Positions 11,846-23,161 of a stretch of DNA of 64,000 nucleotides are shown in pieces. Source of the DNA: Liolophura sinensis. Its lineage: Eukaryota > Mollusca > Polyplacophora > Chitonida > Chitonidae. Location of the stretch: the NCBI RefSeq assembly GCF_032854445.1, contig NC_088295.1, positions 30,004,470-30,068,469 of the forward strand, read 5' to 3'. A program made the position numbers and the translations under genes. The number at the start of each line of letters is the position of its first letter. Position 1 is the first letter of the stretch. The notes below the pieces were generated by a model, which made no database searches, was not told where the DNA came from, and saw only the letters and a program-made list of their open reading frames with translations.

Positions 11846-14287
11846 CTAGACACGTGACAAACAATCAGCAATCACATTATCTTTCCCTTTTATGTGTCTA
11901 ATCTCTAGATTAAATTCTTGCAAAAGCAAACTCCACCGTAACAATCTTCGGTTTTTACCTTTTATTTTGTGCAAAAAGGTTAAGGGATTGTGATCTGTAT
12001 ACACAACAATGGGGTAACTTGAGGAAGTCACATATACTTCAAAATGCTGTAATGCTAGAATCAAGGACAGACACTCCTTTTCTATTGTCGAATAATTTCT
12101 CTGGCACTTGTCAAATTTGCGAGAGAAAAAACATACAGGGTGATCAACATGATCTGTTTCATTTTCTTGTAACAAAACTGCCCCAGCAGATATATCACTA
12201 GCATCAACAGCTAGCTTAAATGGTAAACTAAAATCAGGTGCTACAAGTATGGGGCCGCTGCTTAGCATGGCCTTTAATCTATCAAAAGATCTCTGACACT
12301 CAATGGACCACAAGAATTTAGCACCTTTCTTTAACAGCTGAGTTAATGGCTCACTAACAAATGAAAAGTTCCTACAGAACTTTCGATAATAACCTGCCAT
12401 GCCCAAAAAACGCTTTAATTCTCTCTTACAACTTGGCACCGGAAAACAAGAGATAGCAACTCCACTAGGATGTACAACATTGAGATCAGTGCTATCTCTG
12501 TCTACATATGGCTTTAACATGTTAATGTGACAAAGTTGTCTAGATTTGCGCCAATCAGGAGTGAAAATAATATAATTAAGATCACTTAGCCTCTTGTCTA
12601 CTACATAAGGTCCAAAATAACGAGCCTCAAGTGGCTTACCACTAACTGGAAGTAAGGCCAATACCTTCTGACCAACTTCGAATCTGCGTCTTACTGTCTC
12701 TTTGTCATACTTAGTTTTCATACTCTTCTGAGAAGCTGTAAGATTCTCTCTGGCTAACTCACATACTCTGTTGAGCTTAGTACGAAAACTTGACACATAC
12801 TGTAATAAGTTAACATTGTCACTATCACTAGACACAAACTTTTCCTTGAACAACTGTAGTGGACCACGCACAGTATGGCCAAACACAAGCTCAAATGGAC
12901 TAAATCTAAGTGACTCTTGTACAGACTCTCTTACAGCAAACATTAACAAAGGTACACCCTCGTCCCAATCTTTCCCTGTCTCAAAGCAGTAAGTTCTTAT
13001 CATACTTTTCAGTGTCTGATGGAATCTCTCTAGTGCTCCTTGACTTTGTGGGTGATAAGCTGAGGATTTATACTGGCTAATACCTAGCTCATGCATAACT
13101 TGTTGGAACACACCAGACATGAAATTTGAACCCTGGTCTGACTGTACTGACTTAGGCAGACCAAACATGGTGAAGAACTTAACTAAAGCCTTAATTACAG
13201 TCTTGGCAGTAATATTCCTTAGTGGAATTGCCTCAGGGAAACGAGTTGAAGTACACATTATGGTTAACATATACTGATTTCCAGACTTTGTCTTAGGTAG
13301 CGGACCAACACAATCTATTAAGATTCTACTGAATGGCTCGCCAATTGCAGGAATAGGCCTCAAGGCTGCCTTGGGGATTGTCTGGTTAGGTTTCCCCACT
13401 AACTGACATGCATGACAAGACCTGCAAAATTCAGTAACATCTTTCCTTATTCCTGGCCAATAAAAATGACTGAGAATCTTATGATAGGTCTTATTAACAC
13501 CTAAATGACCTGCTAACGGCGTTTCATGCGCTATGGTCAGTATGTCTTTTCGATAAGACTTGGGCACAACTACCTGATGCTTAATTGCCCATTCATCCTC
13601 CAACGAAACATCGGGAGGCCTCCACTGCCGCATCAATATGCCAGACTTGACATAGTAGTAGCATGGGTCAGGTAAAGATTCACCATCTTTAGCTGCATCA
13701 TTAAACAAGCAAGAAATACTTGGATCACTGTGTTGTTCAGCAATCAACTCAGTCCTACAAAATGGCTGATCACCACTAACAAAATTAGTATCTACTTCCT
13801 GCTGGCTGTCTAATTTGGAAGAATCTCCATCCAACATGTTGTTGAGAAAAGTCTCACTCAAATCAACAGTACTACCCTGGTCTGTACTGACTTTTCTAGA
13901 CATAGCTCTTGTAACAACACAGGACGGATATAAACCCGCTATCTCGCTTTTAACTGGCTCTGTGACTGAATTCAGAGAAGGCTTATCAACCATTAAGGGA
14001 TCAACAGTAACTTTATCATGTGCCAAGTCATTTCCCAACAACAAATGAATACACTCAAAAGGTAATGAAGGCTTAATGCCTACCCTGACAGGTCCAGATA
14101 TCAAATCTGATGACAAATAAATATTATGAAGGGGAACACTGACAAAGTCACTAGACTCTACACCTCTAACAAGGGCACGAACCCCAGAGTATGACTCTTC
14201 AGAAAAGGATGACTCTTCAGAGTATTCATCAACAACAGAGACTGAGATGCCCCAGTATCCCTTAATATCTTTATAGGGGTAGCACAA
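11846..14287 (-). pseudogene. pol: Copy 1 pol: integrase - GPY/F - RNase H, RT deleted
   Basis: An open frame of 813 codons. It starts in the wrong frame over the protease; the true pol frame begins after the 14209-14220 indel. In order it shows a region after protease, an integrase zinc finger (H-H-C-C, ending CRSCHACQ), a DDE integrase core (Asp in ILIDCVGPLP, Asp in QSDQGSNF, Glu in GALERFHQ), a GPY/F module (ARYFGPYV), then directly the RT thumb/connection (LKRFLGMAGYYRKF) and RNase H (LAVDASD, YTDHNPL, ending DNVIADCLSRV). The YxDD-bearing RT palm and fingers are missing between HPSGV and AISCF. Its integrase could act in trans if expressed, but the frameshift separates it from gag. This is a Ty3/gypsy-type pol with integrase ahead of RNase H. 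Confidence 0.92.
14209..14220 (-). other. Frameshifting insertion in copy 1
   Basis: ATGACTCTTCAG repeats the identical 12-mer at 14191-14202. Copy 2 has only GCAG here (49222-49225). The net +8 bp breaks the single gag-pol frame just after the protease active site. Confidence 0.85.
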
Positions 14288-15340
14288 GACATGTCGCTTC
14301 TAAGCGACACTGAACCAGAATTGATAAACGGAGCGAAGCTATCCATTGAGCACTTGGGAATCTTATCCAATCCCGTATCAGCTAACTCAGATCTGCTTTT
14401 AACTGCTGATGTAACTTCCGGCAATGTTTTGTGCATTGCAACACAAAGACCTGTGGGCTTAGACTCATTCTGAGCTTCCCGTCTCCTTTTCAACGTGTAA
14501 CATTCACTCATCACGTGACCTACCCGCTTGCAAAAATTACAAGTGACCCTATTTCGAGGACTACCATTCCAATCTGAACTACGTGAACCATGAGCTGTAG
14601 AACCATTGGAGCCTGGTGTAGAACTCTTCTGTGTCGAGCTACCTCTACCTGTTGCATGTGACTGGGTATTTCTACATGTGAATGAATTAAATGGCTTACC
14701 CGTGTATGTAACCTTATGTGTCAAGGAATAATCATCAGCTAAACTGGCTGCCTCTTCAAGTGTACTCGCCTTCTGCACATGAACGAACACCTTTACATCA
14801 TTATGAATACAACGCTTGAACTCTTCTACCAGCACAAGCTGACGCAAACTTTCAAAATCCCTGCCTATTTTCTTGGCTATACACCAGCGATCAAACAACT
14901 GCTCCTTAGCTCGACCAAACTCAACGTATGTCTGATCTCTACCTTTTTCATAGTTACGAAATTTCTGGCGGTAAGCTTCAGGCACCAATTCATAACCCTT
15001 CAAAATTACCTCTTTCACATAGTCATAATTGGAAGCATTCTCTACACTTAACTGAGTGTAAATTTCCCTGGCCTTTCCAATTAGCACACTCTGTAATAAC
15101 ATAGTCCAGAACTCTTTAGGCCACTTCAAGCTATTTGCAATTTTCTCAAAATGCAGAAAATACTTATTCACCTCTTTTTCCTGAAAGGATGGAACTAACC
15201 GAATGTATTTGGTCACATCAAATCCTGTACCCTGTCTACCGGAAGGACCCGGTTTCTCATCTCTCTCTACCTCTAACTTTTTCATTTGGAACTCCAATTC
15301 TCTTTCCCTCTCTCTTTCTTGCCTCTCTCTCTCCTCTCTC

Positions 15341-15424
15341 TGCACTTCCCTCTCTCTTTCCTCTCTCTGCACTTCCCTCTCCCTTTCCTCTCTCTGCACT
15401 TCCCTCTCTCTTTCCTCTCTCTCT
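15341..15424 (-). repeat. 27-bp tandem repeat in copy 1 gag
   Basis: Units begin at 15341, 15368 and 15395, with a partial fourth. Each encodes the coiled-coil nonapeptide REVQREERE, so length changes stay in frame. Confidence 0.85.
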
Positions 15425-15867
15425 CTCTGCATTTTCAACTTTTCTAACTCTATCTCATGTTCCCTCTCTTTCTCTCTCTCTCTTTCCTCTTTCTCCAATC
15501 TCAACTTTAACTCAAACTGCTTAAACTTAAGCTCGGCATCAGACTGACCCTCGAACTCATAATCAAATAATGCAGAACTATCAAACTTCCCTATCTCCAC
15601 TAAATGTTTCAACAAAGTATGCTGCATATCTCTTTTCCTCCATGAAGACTTTATGGACAAACCTAAAAATGTCCCTAACTTAACCAAGTCTTCCTTCTTT
15701 AAACTCTCAAAAACATCCTGATCGGGCGCATTAACAAACTGTTTAGGATCAAAATCTCCCATTGTAAATATTTAGCCACTGAATCATTCACCGTTAAAAT
15801 TAAGCAATCGCTTCTCACTTGTGTTTAACTTCAAATCTCCGGTGCAAAACAAAAGGGAAACAATCAG

Positions 15868-15885
15868 TTCCCGGACAAGCCCCCA
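15868..15885 (-). other. tRNA-Pro-like primer-binding site, copy 1
   Basis: Five bases inside the 5' LTR the minus strand reads TGGGGGCTTGTCCGGGAA. This differs at two positions from the well-known tRNA-Pro primer site of murine retroviruses. It marks where minus-strand DNA synthesis starts. The same sequence is at 50954-50971 in copy 2. Confidence 0.8.
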
Positions 15886-15890
15886 ATTTC

Positions 15891-16906
15891 TGTTACGGTA
15901 TTGAAAACAGCAACAGAAAACAGACTCAGTGACTCAATATTACAATGTAAACAATGCTTTATATATATATATAAAATGAGACGTACAGTTTTACAGACAG
16001 TTCAACAACAACAACAACAACATACACATCAGTATTACCGGTCTTTAAAAGTTTCCAGTTCACCTTTGCATCCCAAGGAATGTATTCCAGGAAATCCAAC
16101 GTAAAGACCACGGGATAAACACACAATTCACAAATTGTCCTAGACAGGTACTTCGCCAGGTTAGCGAACACGAACACAGTACACAGGTTACACAGAACTG
16201 GAACAGTCAAGCCTTTGAATGACGTCACACCCGCAGAGCACAACACAGGGTAAATACAGGCATGGAGGTATAATCCACTTTAGAACAGTCACCGCTCCCG
16301 CAGAAACTCACAAACGAGCCGTTCAGAGACGTAGAGTAATGTCACCTTGTGGCAGAACGAACGTCCTTTGTAAAACTGAAAATTTCAGTTTAGAGTCCTT
16401 GACGACCTTGACGGTCAGGTGAGGTCAGCGTGTTAAACAAATTACACAGTCAACACTGTATAATCATAATAAAGATCCGAACACCAATAAACGTGACTTC
16501 CGCAGAAATTCACATAAACCAGACATCAGTACTACTGTGGTACACAAACGGTGCCGGCATAAAAAACTGTCCTCCCAAATGAAACTGGCATCACCAGCTC
16601 ATATAAATATAATGGACTCGATACGAGAGCGTCTCACACTCTCCTGGCTCCCAGTGGATGCAACAAAAAATACCTCCACTCTGCACAGAAAACACGGCTT
16701 ATATACGGTCCAGGTGGATTCAACTATTCTTAGACACAGAATTAACAGCCAATGAACAGCCAGTTAAATAAACAGAGCACTGAACACGGTGCTTTCGGCC
16801 AGGTTCGCGCTGTACATATATAACAGGGCCTGTTATGCTTATAACATATAACACCAAGGTCCGCAGACTAACAGTACATGAAAACATTAAATAGTCATAC
16901 ATAACA
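15891..16906 (-). repeat. 5' LTR of copy 1
   Basis: 1016 bp. The minus-strand TATA-like element GTATATAAG (16698-16706) would start transcription in the LTR and leave a leader of roughly 900 bases before the gag ATG at 15762. The leader contains a minus-strand reading frame of 95 codons (15959-16246) that is also present in the other four LTRs. Confidence 0.93.
16698..16706 (-). promoter_or_regulatory. Candidate TATA box in the 5' LTR of copy 1
   Basis: GTATATAAG on the minus strand, conserved in all five LTRs (e.g. 51777-51785 in copy 2). It lies about 200 bases from the outer LTR end, a plausible U3 promoter position. The start site itself cannot be seen. Confidence 0.45.
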
Positions 16907-17740
16907 TTTGCCACACAAAAAAATACATTTATGCGTTTGGCGATGTAATGCCACACTGGGATAAATATGTGTAAAACGAATAACGTTTGTGTTTTTAGAG
17001 GATATCCTTTAAAAAAGGTCAACAACAATTCCGTAACCGTATGGTACACGTGGTACACTCACCACATTCTTGATGTCGTCTTTCACTCCCTCAGTTTTAT
17101 TTATTTCATTAAAATAGATCTACTGAATTAAGCAACGTTCTTATGATTAAACACTCATAAAGGTGAGAAAACAATGTGGCTGCAGTGGTTTCAACTTGCT
17201 ATACATGATGTATGTGTAAATCATTTTAAGATAGAAATACGAATGTCTTATGATCATAATGGAACAACACAAGTATTCCACACAGACACTTGCGCAACCT
17301 CAAATAATAGAAGGAACTGTTGAACATTGCGTAGAGGATTACTATTCATGGTCAGAAGCAATTACACATGCATGTTAGGAAAGATTGATTTTCTGGGTTT
17401 CTTTGACATTATTTTGCTTTGATTATTTTTTTATATCGTTGAATAATTTTTGGCTGCTAACTAAAACTGAAATAAACTTCAGTGTGAGCAAAAGCTTGTA
17501 AATCAGGCAAATAGGTCCATGTTAAACAAGGCCATTATTCCAAACCAATCTTCAGCCCGAACCGCCAGAACAAAACACAAGAATATAAAGGAGGAAATTA
17601 GTACAAGCAGATGTACATGTAAATATTTTGTCAATGACAGAACGTATGTATACAGATCAGTGTCTGACCAAGGTCTGTAATCGATTCCAAAAAAACTGAC
17701 AGAACATGCAATATCGTAACCACAAATAAATTTTGACAGG
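16907..17740 (+). repeat. Ancient direct duplicate, unit B (right part)
   Basis: Sequence resuming after copy 1 aligns with unit A from about 6390 onward. The block 17095-17290 (ATTTATTTCATT, ATAGATCTACTGAAT, TTTTAAGATAGAAATA motifs) matches 6725-6930 in order. No gene recognised. Confidence 0.55.
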
Positions 17741-18199
17741 ATAATTCAGATGGAGAGAAGAAGCCAGTTTAATGCTGGCAGGCGTAACGATGAGTGGCAC
17801 GCGACACGCAGTACTATTTACTGGCGACTTCACTGTTGACTGCGACTCGGTAGTACAGTCTAGAACGTGTCGGTTTTCGCTGTTGGTGCCAAGAGCTCGG
17901 ATATGTTCTCGTAATGCGTCGATAGTAAACCTTCTATAAGGTTTCAAGGTTTTAACCAGACAAGAGACAAGGAACTCACATAATTGTCACCTACGCGCTT
18001 GAATTCCGATACATACATGTAGAAGGGTTTTACGAGACTACAGTTTAATTCGACTTTTTCGATTAAAATATAAACATAAATGTCAACACGTCTTACTCGT
18101 TAGAAGTACAAATACATTTACGTTTATGGTTGCCTTTCCTTAAATATTTTAAAATATAAAGTTGTTAATGTTCAGTTAGTGTTTTTATACATTGATGGC

Positions 18200-18335
18200 A
18201 GCCCTACCAAGGCTGGAGAGTATGCCAGCATGAAGTGAACTTCAACTCACAGCGACCGCTCTGATGAGGGGCTCCTGGGTCATTGCGCGGCGCTATCCAT
18301 ATACAGTGTACTCCACTATAGTCATTGAGGCAATG
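18200..18335 (-). mobile_element. SINE-1 family, tRNA-like head fragment
   Basis: On the minus strand it resembles the 5' head of the copies at 23162 and 35776: a CCCAGGAGCCCCTCATC-like stretch, then a GCTGTGAGTTGAAGTTC B-box-like stretch, then CTGGCATACTCTCCAG. It is decayed and lacks the 3' body. Confidence 0.55.
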
Positions 18336-18555
18336 CGTTCTAGGTGTAAAAACTTGGGTTAAGAAGTTTAACATTATAAATTTTAAAGAAATATTCTAAC
18401 AGCATTTTACTTAAAATAAAATAGACGTACAGCATGTCAATGTGTAGACCTTCCGTTGTTAGGTAGCACTGACTAAAGGCAATTTTGGTAGCTGGTATGA
18501 CTGATTATACATATAGCCGAATATAGGCGACTGACTAAAACAAATTGACTACAAT

Positions 18556-18777
18556 AGCGCAATGATCCCGAATCCTCTCACCAATGCGGTCGATATGAGC
18601 TCCTGCCCAGCTCAATTTGGTTTCATGTCCGGCCGTATGTGGGAATGTCTGTCAACAACATGTGGATGGTAGTGGATTTCCCCCTTACCTGGTTTCCTCT
18701 TACCATAATGCTGGCCGCCGCCGTATAAGTGAAATATACTTGAGTACGGCGTAAAACACCAATCGAATAAATAAATG
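18556..18777 (+). mobile_element. SINE-1 family, nearly full copy
   Basis: Contains head remnants (CTCTCACCAATGCGGTCG), the middle (CCGGCCGTATGTGGGA), the body (CATAATGCTGGCCGCCG, then TTGAGTACGGCGTAAAACACC) and an AATAAATAAAT tail. A non-autonomous retroposon. Confidence 0.85.
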
Positions 18778-19699
18778 AACCACGAATAACCTTCGAGTAT
18801 ACCGTATCTGACGCGAAAAGGCGACTTGACTACTAGTCTTTTAAATGCACGGATACCAATATTACACCTAAAACGGAAAGTTTTATTTTAAGATTTATTT
18901 TTATGTCGCCATTTGATTTCAATGATTTGAGAATAAAGAATTTTTCACTTATATGACGTCGGCCAACATTAAGATGGGAGGAAACCGGGTGCTGCCCTAT
19001 GGGACTAAAAGACTGGATGTAGTGATCTGAATTATAAAGGCCAAACTCAAGTACAGGATTATTCAAGTTCTAGTTATACACACATGGGTGTTTGAGGAAA
19101 GAATCTAAACTGACTACATGGTGGATACATGGCTTACACTAACATGATTGTGTCATTCTCTCAGACAGATATCGCATTAAATTGAGGGGGAGATAATCTT
19201 GAGTTTTTTCTGCAAAGGAATATATGGTCACTTTTTAGTTGGTGAGGTATAAGCAGCCGCTGGCACTCTAATGCTAGTATTGTGATGTAGATAAGGACGT
19301 TATACTTCACACGTTGTAGCACAATTGATCTGTAATACGTTATATGTACACTGACTGAAGAGATACCATAGACCCTCGATGGCAAAACTCTCATCCAGCA
19401 CCTTATTGCGTGACATCTATTGCTGACAGATGGTATGCCTGCTGGATAAGCAAGTACTAGACTCGATTTTATTCCATCACGGAAACGATTATGGTTTCAT
19501 TTCTCTCTCCTCAAACTATGCCCAGGGATATGTGTGCCTGACATGTTCCCCCCTAAGCCAGCAAACACTGCCCTGAAATGCTTTACTAACCTCCAATACT
19601 GCTATAAAAGCAAGCCTCTTGAATTAAACATATATGGCAAGTGCTATCAGGTCTCCAGCAGAGGCATATGCACCAGGTAAAGTCTGATAACATAATGAT

Positions 19700-22600
19700 A
19701 TTTAACAAACTTAAGACTTTCACAGGTTACAAAAGCCAAGTAGGTTTTGTAACTTAGAAGGTTTATACCTTTCTGGGTAACCTCCAAATTAAAATGATAG
19801 TAATGCGTATTGCAAAACAGAATATCTCAACTTTAGTCAGTGTTGTATAACTGTGTTTATGCGACTTGTAGTTTTAACAATCAGTGTGCCAACCAGGGCT
19901 GATATGGTGACGTGTCTGATTTACGAATGCCCCAGACGTGCATCTGTCCCACTGATCAGCTCTAAAGGCATGGCGTATATGTGGTGGTGACAGATACGTA
20001 CATAGGTGTCATGAACAGACGTGAAACCTGTACAACGCTGATGTAGAACAATTATTTCATTTGCAAGGCCAATAAGGCAGAAAATTGCGATTATAAGGAT
20101 ACTGTACCATTTACACAGTACCCTGAACCATAAACAATTATACATTCGTAAACTTTTAAGACAATATTCATCTTCATAAAATCAAATATTTTTTCAGGAT
20201 CTCAGACGTAAGTTGAACTATTTGGTATTTATTTTTTGTAATAGCTGTTCAACGCTGAACACAGGAATTGTTGACCACTGTCTAACTTTCCAAATTGAAT
20301 GTTCACGGTACACATGGGAATTTCTCATAGTCTCATTTTTAGGAGTTTGCAGAATGGGGAACAAGTTAGCTCAACTGGAGAACAGCTTTCTTATTTCCTG
20401 TTATTCGTCATTCTTTCTATCTAGTCGTGCCCGTGCAGCAATGAGGCACATGTTGTTGACAAGCAAAGCAGTCTTACACTACAGAATAATAAGTATTGCA
20501 CAGCTTAATGCCTGCTTTTGTAGGCGGGAAATGTTGAGAAATCACGTCCATGTAAAAACATGGTTACAATGCTGATTGTGTGCAATGAAGATTCCAACAT
20601 CTGGAGGTTCTACAATTTCATTAATGTCTTCAATCTGACATATCGTTGTGTTCTTTTACATGCTTTCGTTATTTTTTCTTTCTCTGACGCAATACGGTGA
20701 TTAGATGAAATAAAAGACATGATCAATTAAATGAAAGTGCAGCACGCTTAACGGTAGTTTGGGGCCATTTTAATGATACAAAAACAAAGTAACGTCGTTT
20801 TAAAAACTAAACACCATCCCATATTTCTTGTCTCCTTTATGGGAATTACATGACAGCTTTCAAGCGAAAGACTTTTGTACTTCCCTTTACAGTGAATTAA
20901 CATGGACATTTGCATTAACTTAGGCATTAGTCAGCAATTGGCTGATATTACTTTTAGTCCTGTGGATTTCGTTTCGTGGAAAACCAACTGTATTCTCATA
21001 AAGCTGATGGTATTATTTAAATTCATCGGTAACCGTCTTGCACACATTTCTGTCCAGCAGACTAATACACATCAGTGCACTGTTTACGTCTTTTCAAAGT
21101 CTGCGTTCAAGAACATAGGGTGTTTTTTAACGTGTGTGGAACAGGACATTTGTTATAAATTCCACATTATATTATGCGCTTAGAAGGTAAAGTCTCCAAA
21201 GTTATATGTGCGAAAAATACTTTTTTAAAGGAAGTGAGGCTAATTGTTTGGTGTCTAATTTATTGTCAAAGAGTACAATTTGCAGATGTATTTAAATTAG
21301 GTAATTCAAACGTATGCAATAAAACCACAGGCTTCAAAAGGAGTCCGCCATTATTACCAGATTGGTATGACATCAATTGCCTAAAGTACTCTGCATTTTT
21401 AACCCTCATATTGCATGTGTTTTATTGCTTCCAACAACTTCATTAGAAACCATCAGGAAATGTTGACCAATGTCCGTGCGTCTCGATTCAACCGATCATT
21501 AATATTTTCCTATGCCCAAACATCAGGGTGATACTCGTGGTGATTACCAATCGTTCCACAGATAATAGCCCGTGGTAACAAAGCCACCCTGCCAAGGCCC
21601 AGTATTAACCGTTCCAATAATACCAAATCATTCTCACTTCACTCAAATGTCCGTTGACAGCAAGGTTAGTTGTTCGCTGACATTAAATTGCACGCATTGA
21701 CACCATTTTATTTTTGATTCCAAATGGGTATTTTATCACCACGTTTAGACTAAATCATCATCGTTTCCGCACAATATCTTTGTGATCTCAAGAATAGAGG
21801 GGAAGAAATATTAAATCAAAAAATCGATGTATATTAAGATGGCTCAATCCCGACAAAATTTAATATCAGCTGCACTCGCACTCGTAAAATCAAAACATCA
21901 GATTAAACATCTTTATGTGTTGGGTAATTTTGTACAATGCTTTCAACGTATGAGCAAAGAAAGTCTGACACTAGAATGTAATCAGTCACTAGTGTGACAC
22001 GTGTTTATTATGATTTCAAGTATCTTACTGAACAATGAAACACCCTTTGATAGGAGTACGTCTCGGAGTTTTCAATGTGTTTGTCCCTCAATCGCTGGGT
22101 CACAAAACATGTTTGTTCAAAACCACCCTTGATAGGGAAGTTTCTATATTTCCCAGTGTCAACTGTTCTTGCGCCTTCGCGAAAATGTCCCCAAGTTCAT
22201 AGTTACAAAAAGACTGACTGTAGTCTTACGATAGGTTCCTTGGTGACCGTGTAATCTTGTGGGAAGCTTACAGTCGAGTGGACGACGTTGTCTGTGCCTT
22301 TTCGATCGGTCATTGGAACCTTAACAAAGTATACTTGTGAATTAAAACTTCAATTTTTGATGATGTTATTGGCTTGTGTTGTCGTGGTAATGTATCAACG
22401 AGATAAGCTTATCTCCTTAATTATATATGTTTAAGAGAGAATTTTAGTTATGCTAATTTTGATAATGGAGGTGCTGTCTACTAAGTTGACAGGCCATGGG
22501 TTTCTTCTGGGTGACGGCTGGAAAAGTAAATCGGTAACAACGCTACGTAGTGTTACAGACTACAGGATACGGTGTATGGCGTATAAGCTTCCACAAAACC

Positions 22601-23160
22601 TATCGAGTCCCCAAAGTGATTGGTGTTTATGGGAAAATACTCCGGGCCTTCCGGGAGCGAGCTAAGCAGTTATAAATGAGATGGGCTTGCCTACAGAACC
22701 GCAGTAACGCTATTACAAGAAAAGGAAGAGAAAATTGTTTCTGACACACTCCATTTGTACGAGGAATTCCAGTTGAGCTCATAACAGCTAGCCGTCTAGC
22801 TTTAGAAGCCGTCTAGCAAGTGATGTCGCGACACATTCCATTGAAAACCGAATATCCTTCATGGTTAATTTGAGCGTTACAACTCACTCATAACCCTGTT
22901 TCAGGCGCCATCAAAATTGCTCATTTATATCTGAAAAAAGACGTGATCATTTGTCTTGGGTTGGGATTGGGTTAAGGTTTTAAGCTAAATCCGTATTTCT
23001 TCCTTAGCGGATTTAAATCCCCTAAGCTGGTTCTAGTACAACGACAGCTGATGAAGGGTTCCACCGAACGAGTCACTTGTCTGTCTCACGATCACCCAAA
23101 ACTTGTAAATAGTATGGACCGAACTTTCAAGCTCAGAGGACTGATTATTTTGACATATTG
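19700..23160. other. Gene-free DNA, nothing recognised
   Basis: AT-rich with only short reading frames (120 codons at most, 20213-20575 +). None shows a domain or a recognisable protein family. No tandem repeat or SINE noticed. Confidence 0.4.
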
Positions 23161-23161
23161 G

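Larger units (their letters stand above)
14158..15762 (-). pseudogene. gag: Copy 1 gag and protease start, frameshifted at the 3' end
   Basis: 534 codons starting MGDFDPKQF, the same start as copy 2 and about 105 bases inside the primer-binding site. Residues 1-65 form a helical N-terminal region. A long charged coiled coil of Glu/Arg/Lys follows (roughly 80-165), containing three to four 9-residue repeats (REVQREERE) encoded by a 27-bp tandem repeat at 15341-15421. Next come a capsid-like helical region, a CX2CX4HX4C zinc knuckle (14500-14541) and the protease active-site motif DTGA (14248-14259). Relative to copy 2, a 12-bp duplication-like insert (14209-14220) replaces 4 bp. The net +8 bp shifts the frame, and the protein ends in unrelated residues. 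Gag itself (capsid and RNA binding) is intact. Confidence 0.9.
10715..16906 (-). mobile_element. Gypsy-like LTR retrotransposon copy 1, RT-deleted
   Basis: A complete insertion of 6192 bp read on the minus strand: 5' LTR (15891-16906), primer-binding site, gag, protease, integrase, RNase H, purine tract, 3' LTR (10715-11731). LTR termini are TGTTA...TAACA. Flanking 4-mers are CTTG (10711-10714) and TTTG (16907-16910), a target duplication with one mismatch. Unit A supplies an unoccupied diverged homologue of the site near 6385-6400. The two LTRs differ by about half a dozen substitutions plus AT- and CAA-repeat length, so this copy is older than copy 2. The RT catalytic region is missing through an 888-bp in-frame deletion identical to that in copy 2, and gag is separated from pol by a frameshift. 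It can move only if supplied in trans. Confidence 0.95.
17740..19690 (+). repeat. Ancient direct duplicate, unit C
   Basis: Aligns with unit A at an offset of about 16.6-16.9 kb and with unit B at its start. The clearest parts are 17780-17990 (CTGGCGACTTCACTG, CCAGACAAGAGACA) and 19150-19690, matching 2400-3050. SINE fragments at 18200-18335, 18556-18777 and about 18949-18995 lie within it. Homology fades after about 19.7 kb. No coding sequence recognised. Confidence 0.55.

Noticed and set aside
11846-14287. Infectious retrovirus
   Set aside because: No envelope-like frame lies between pol and the 3' LTR (only about 115 bases), so this is a retrotransposon.
15135-15547. Plus-strand Ser/Leu/Phe-rich frames opposite gag
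   Set aside because: They are the antisense of the Glu/Arg-rich coiled-coil repeats of the minus-strand gag gene.
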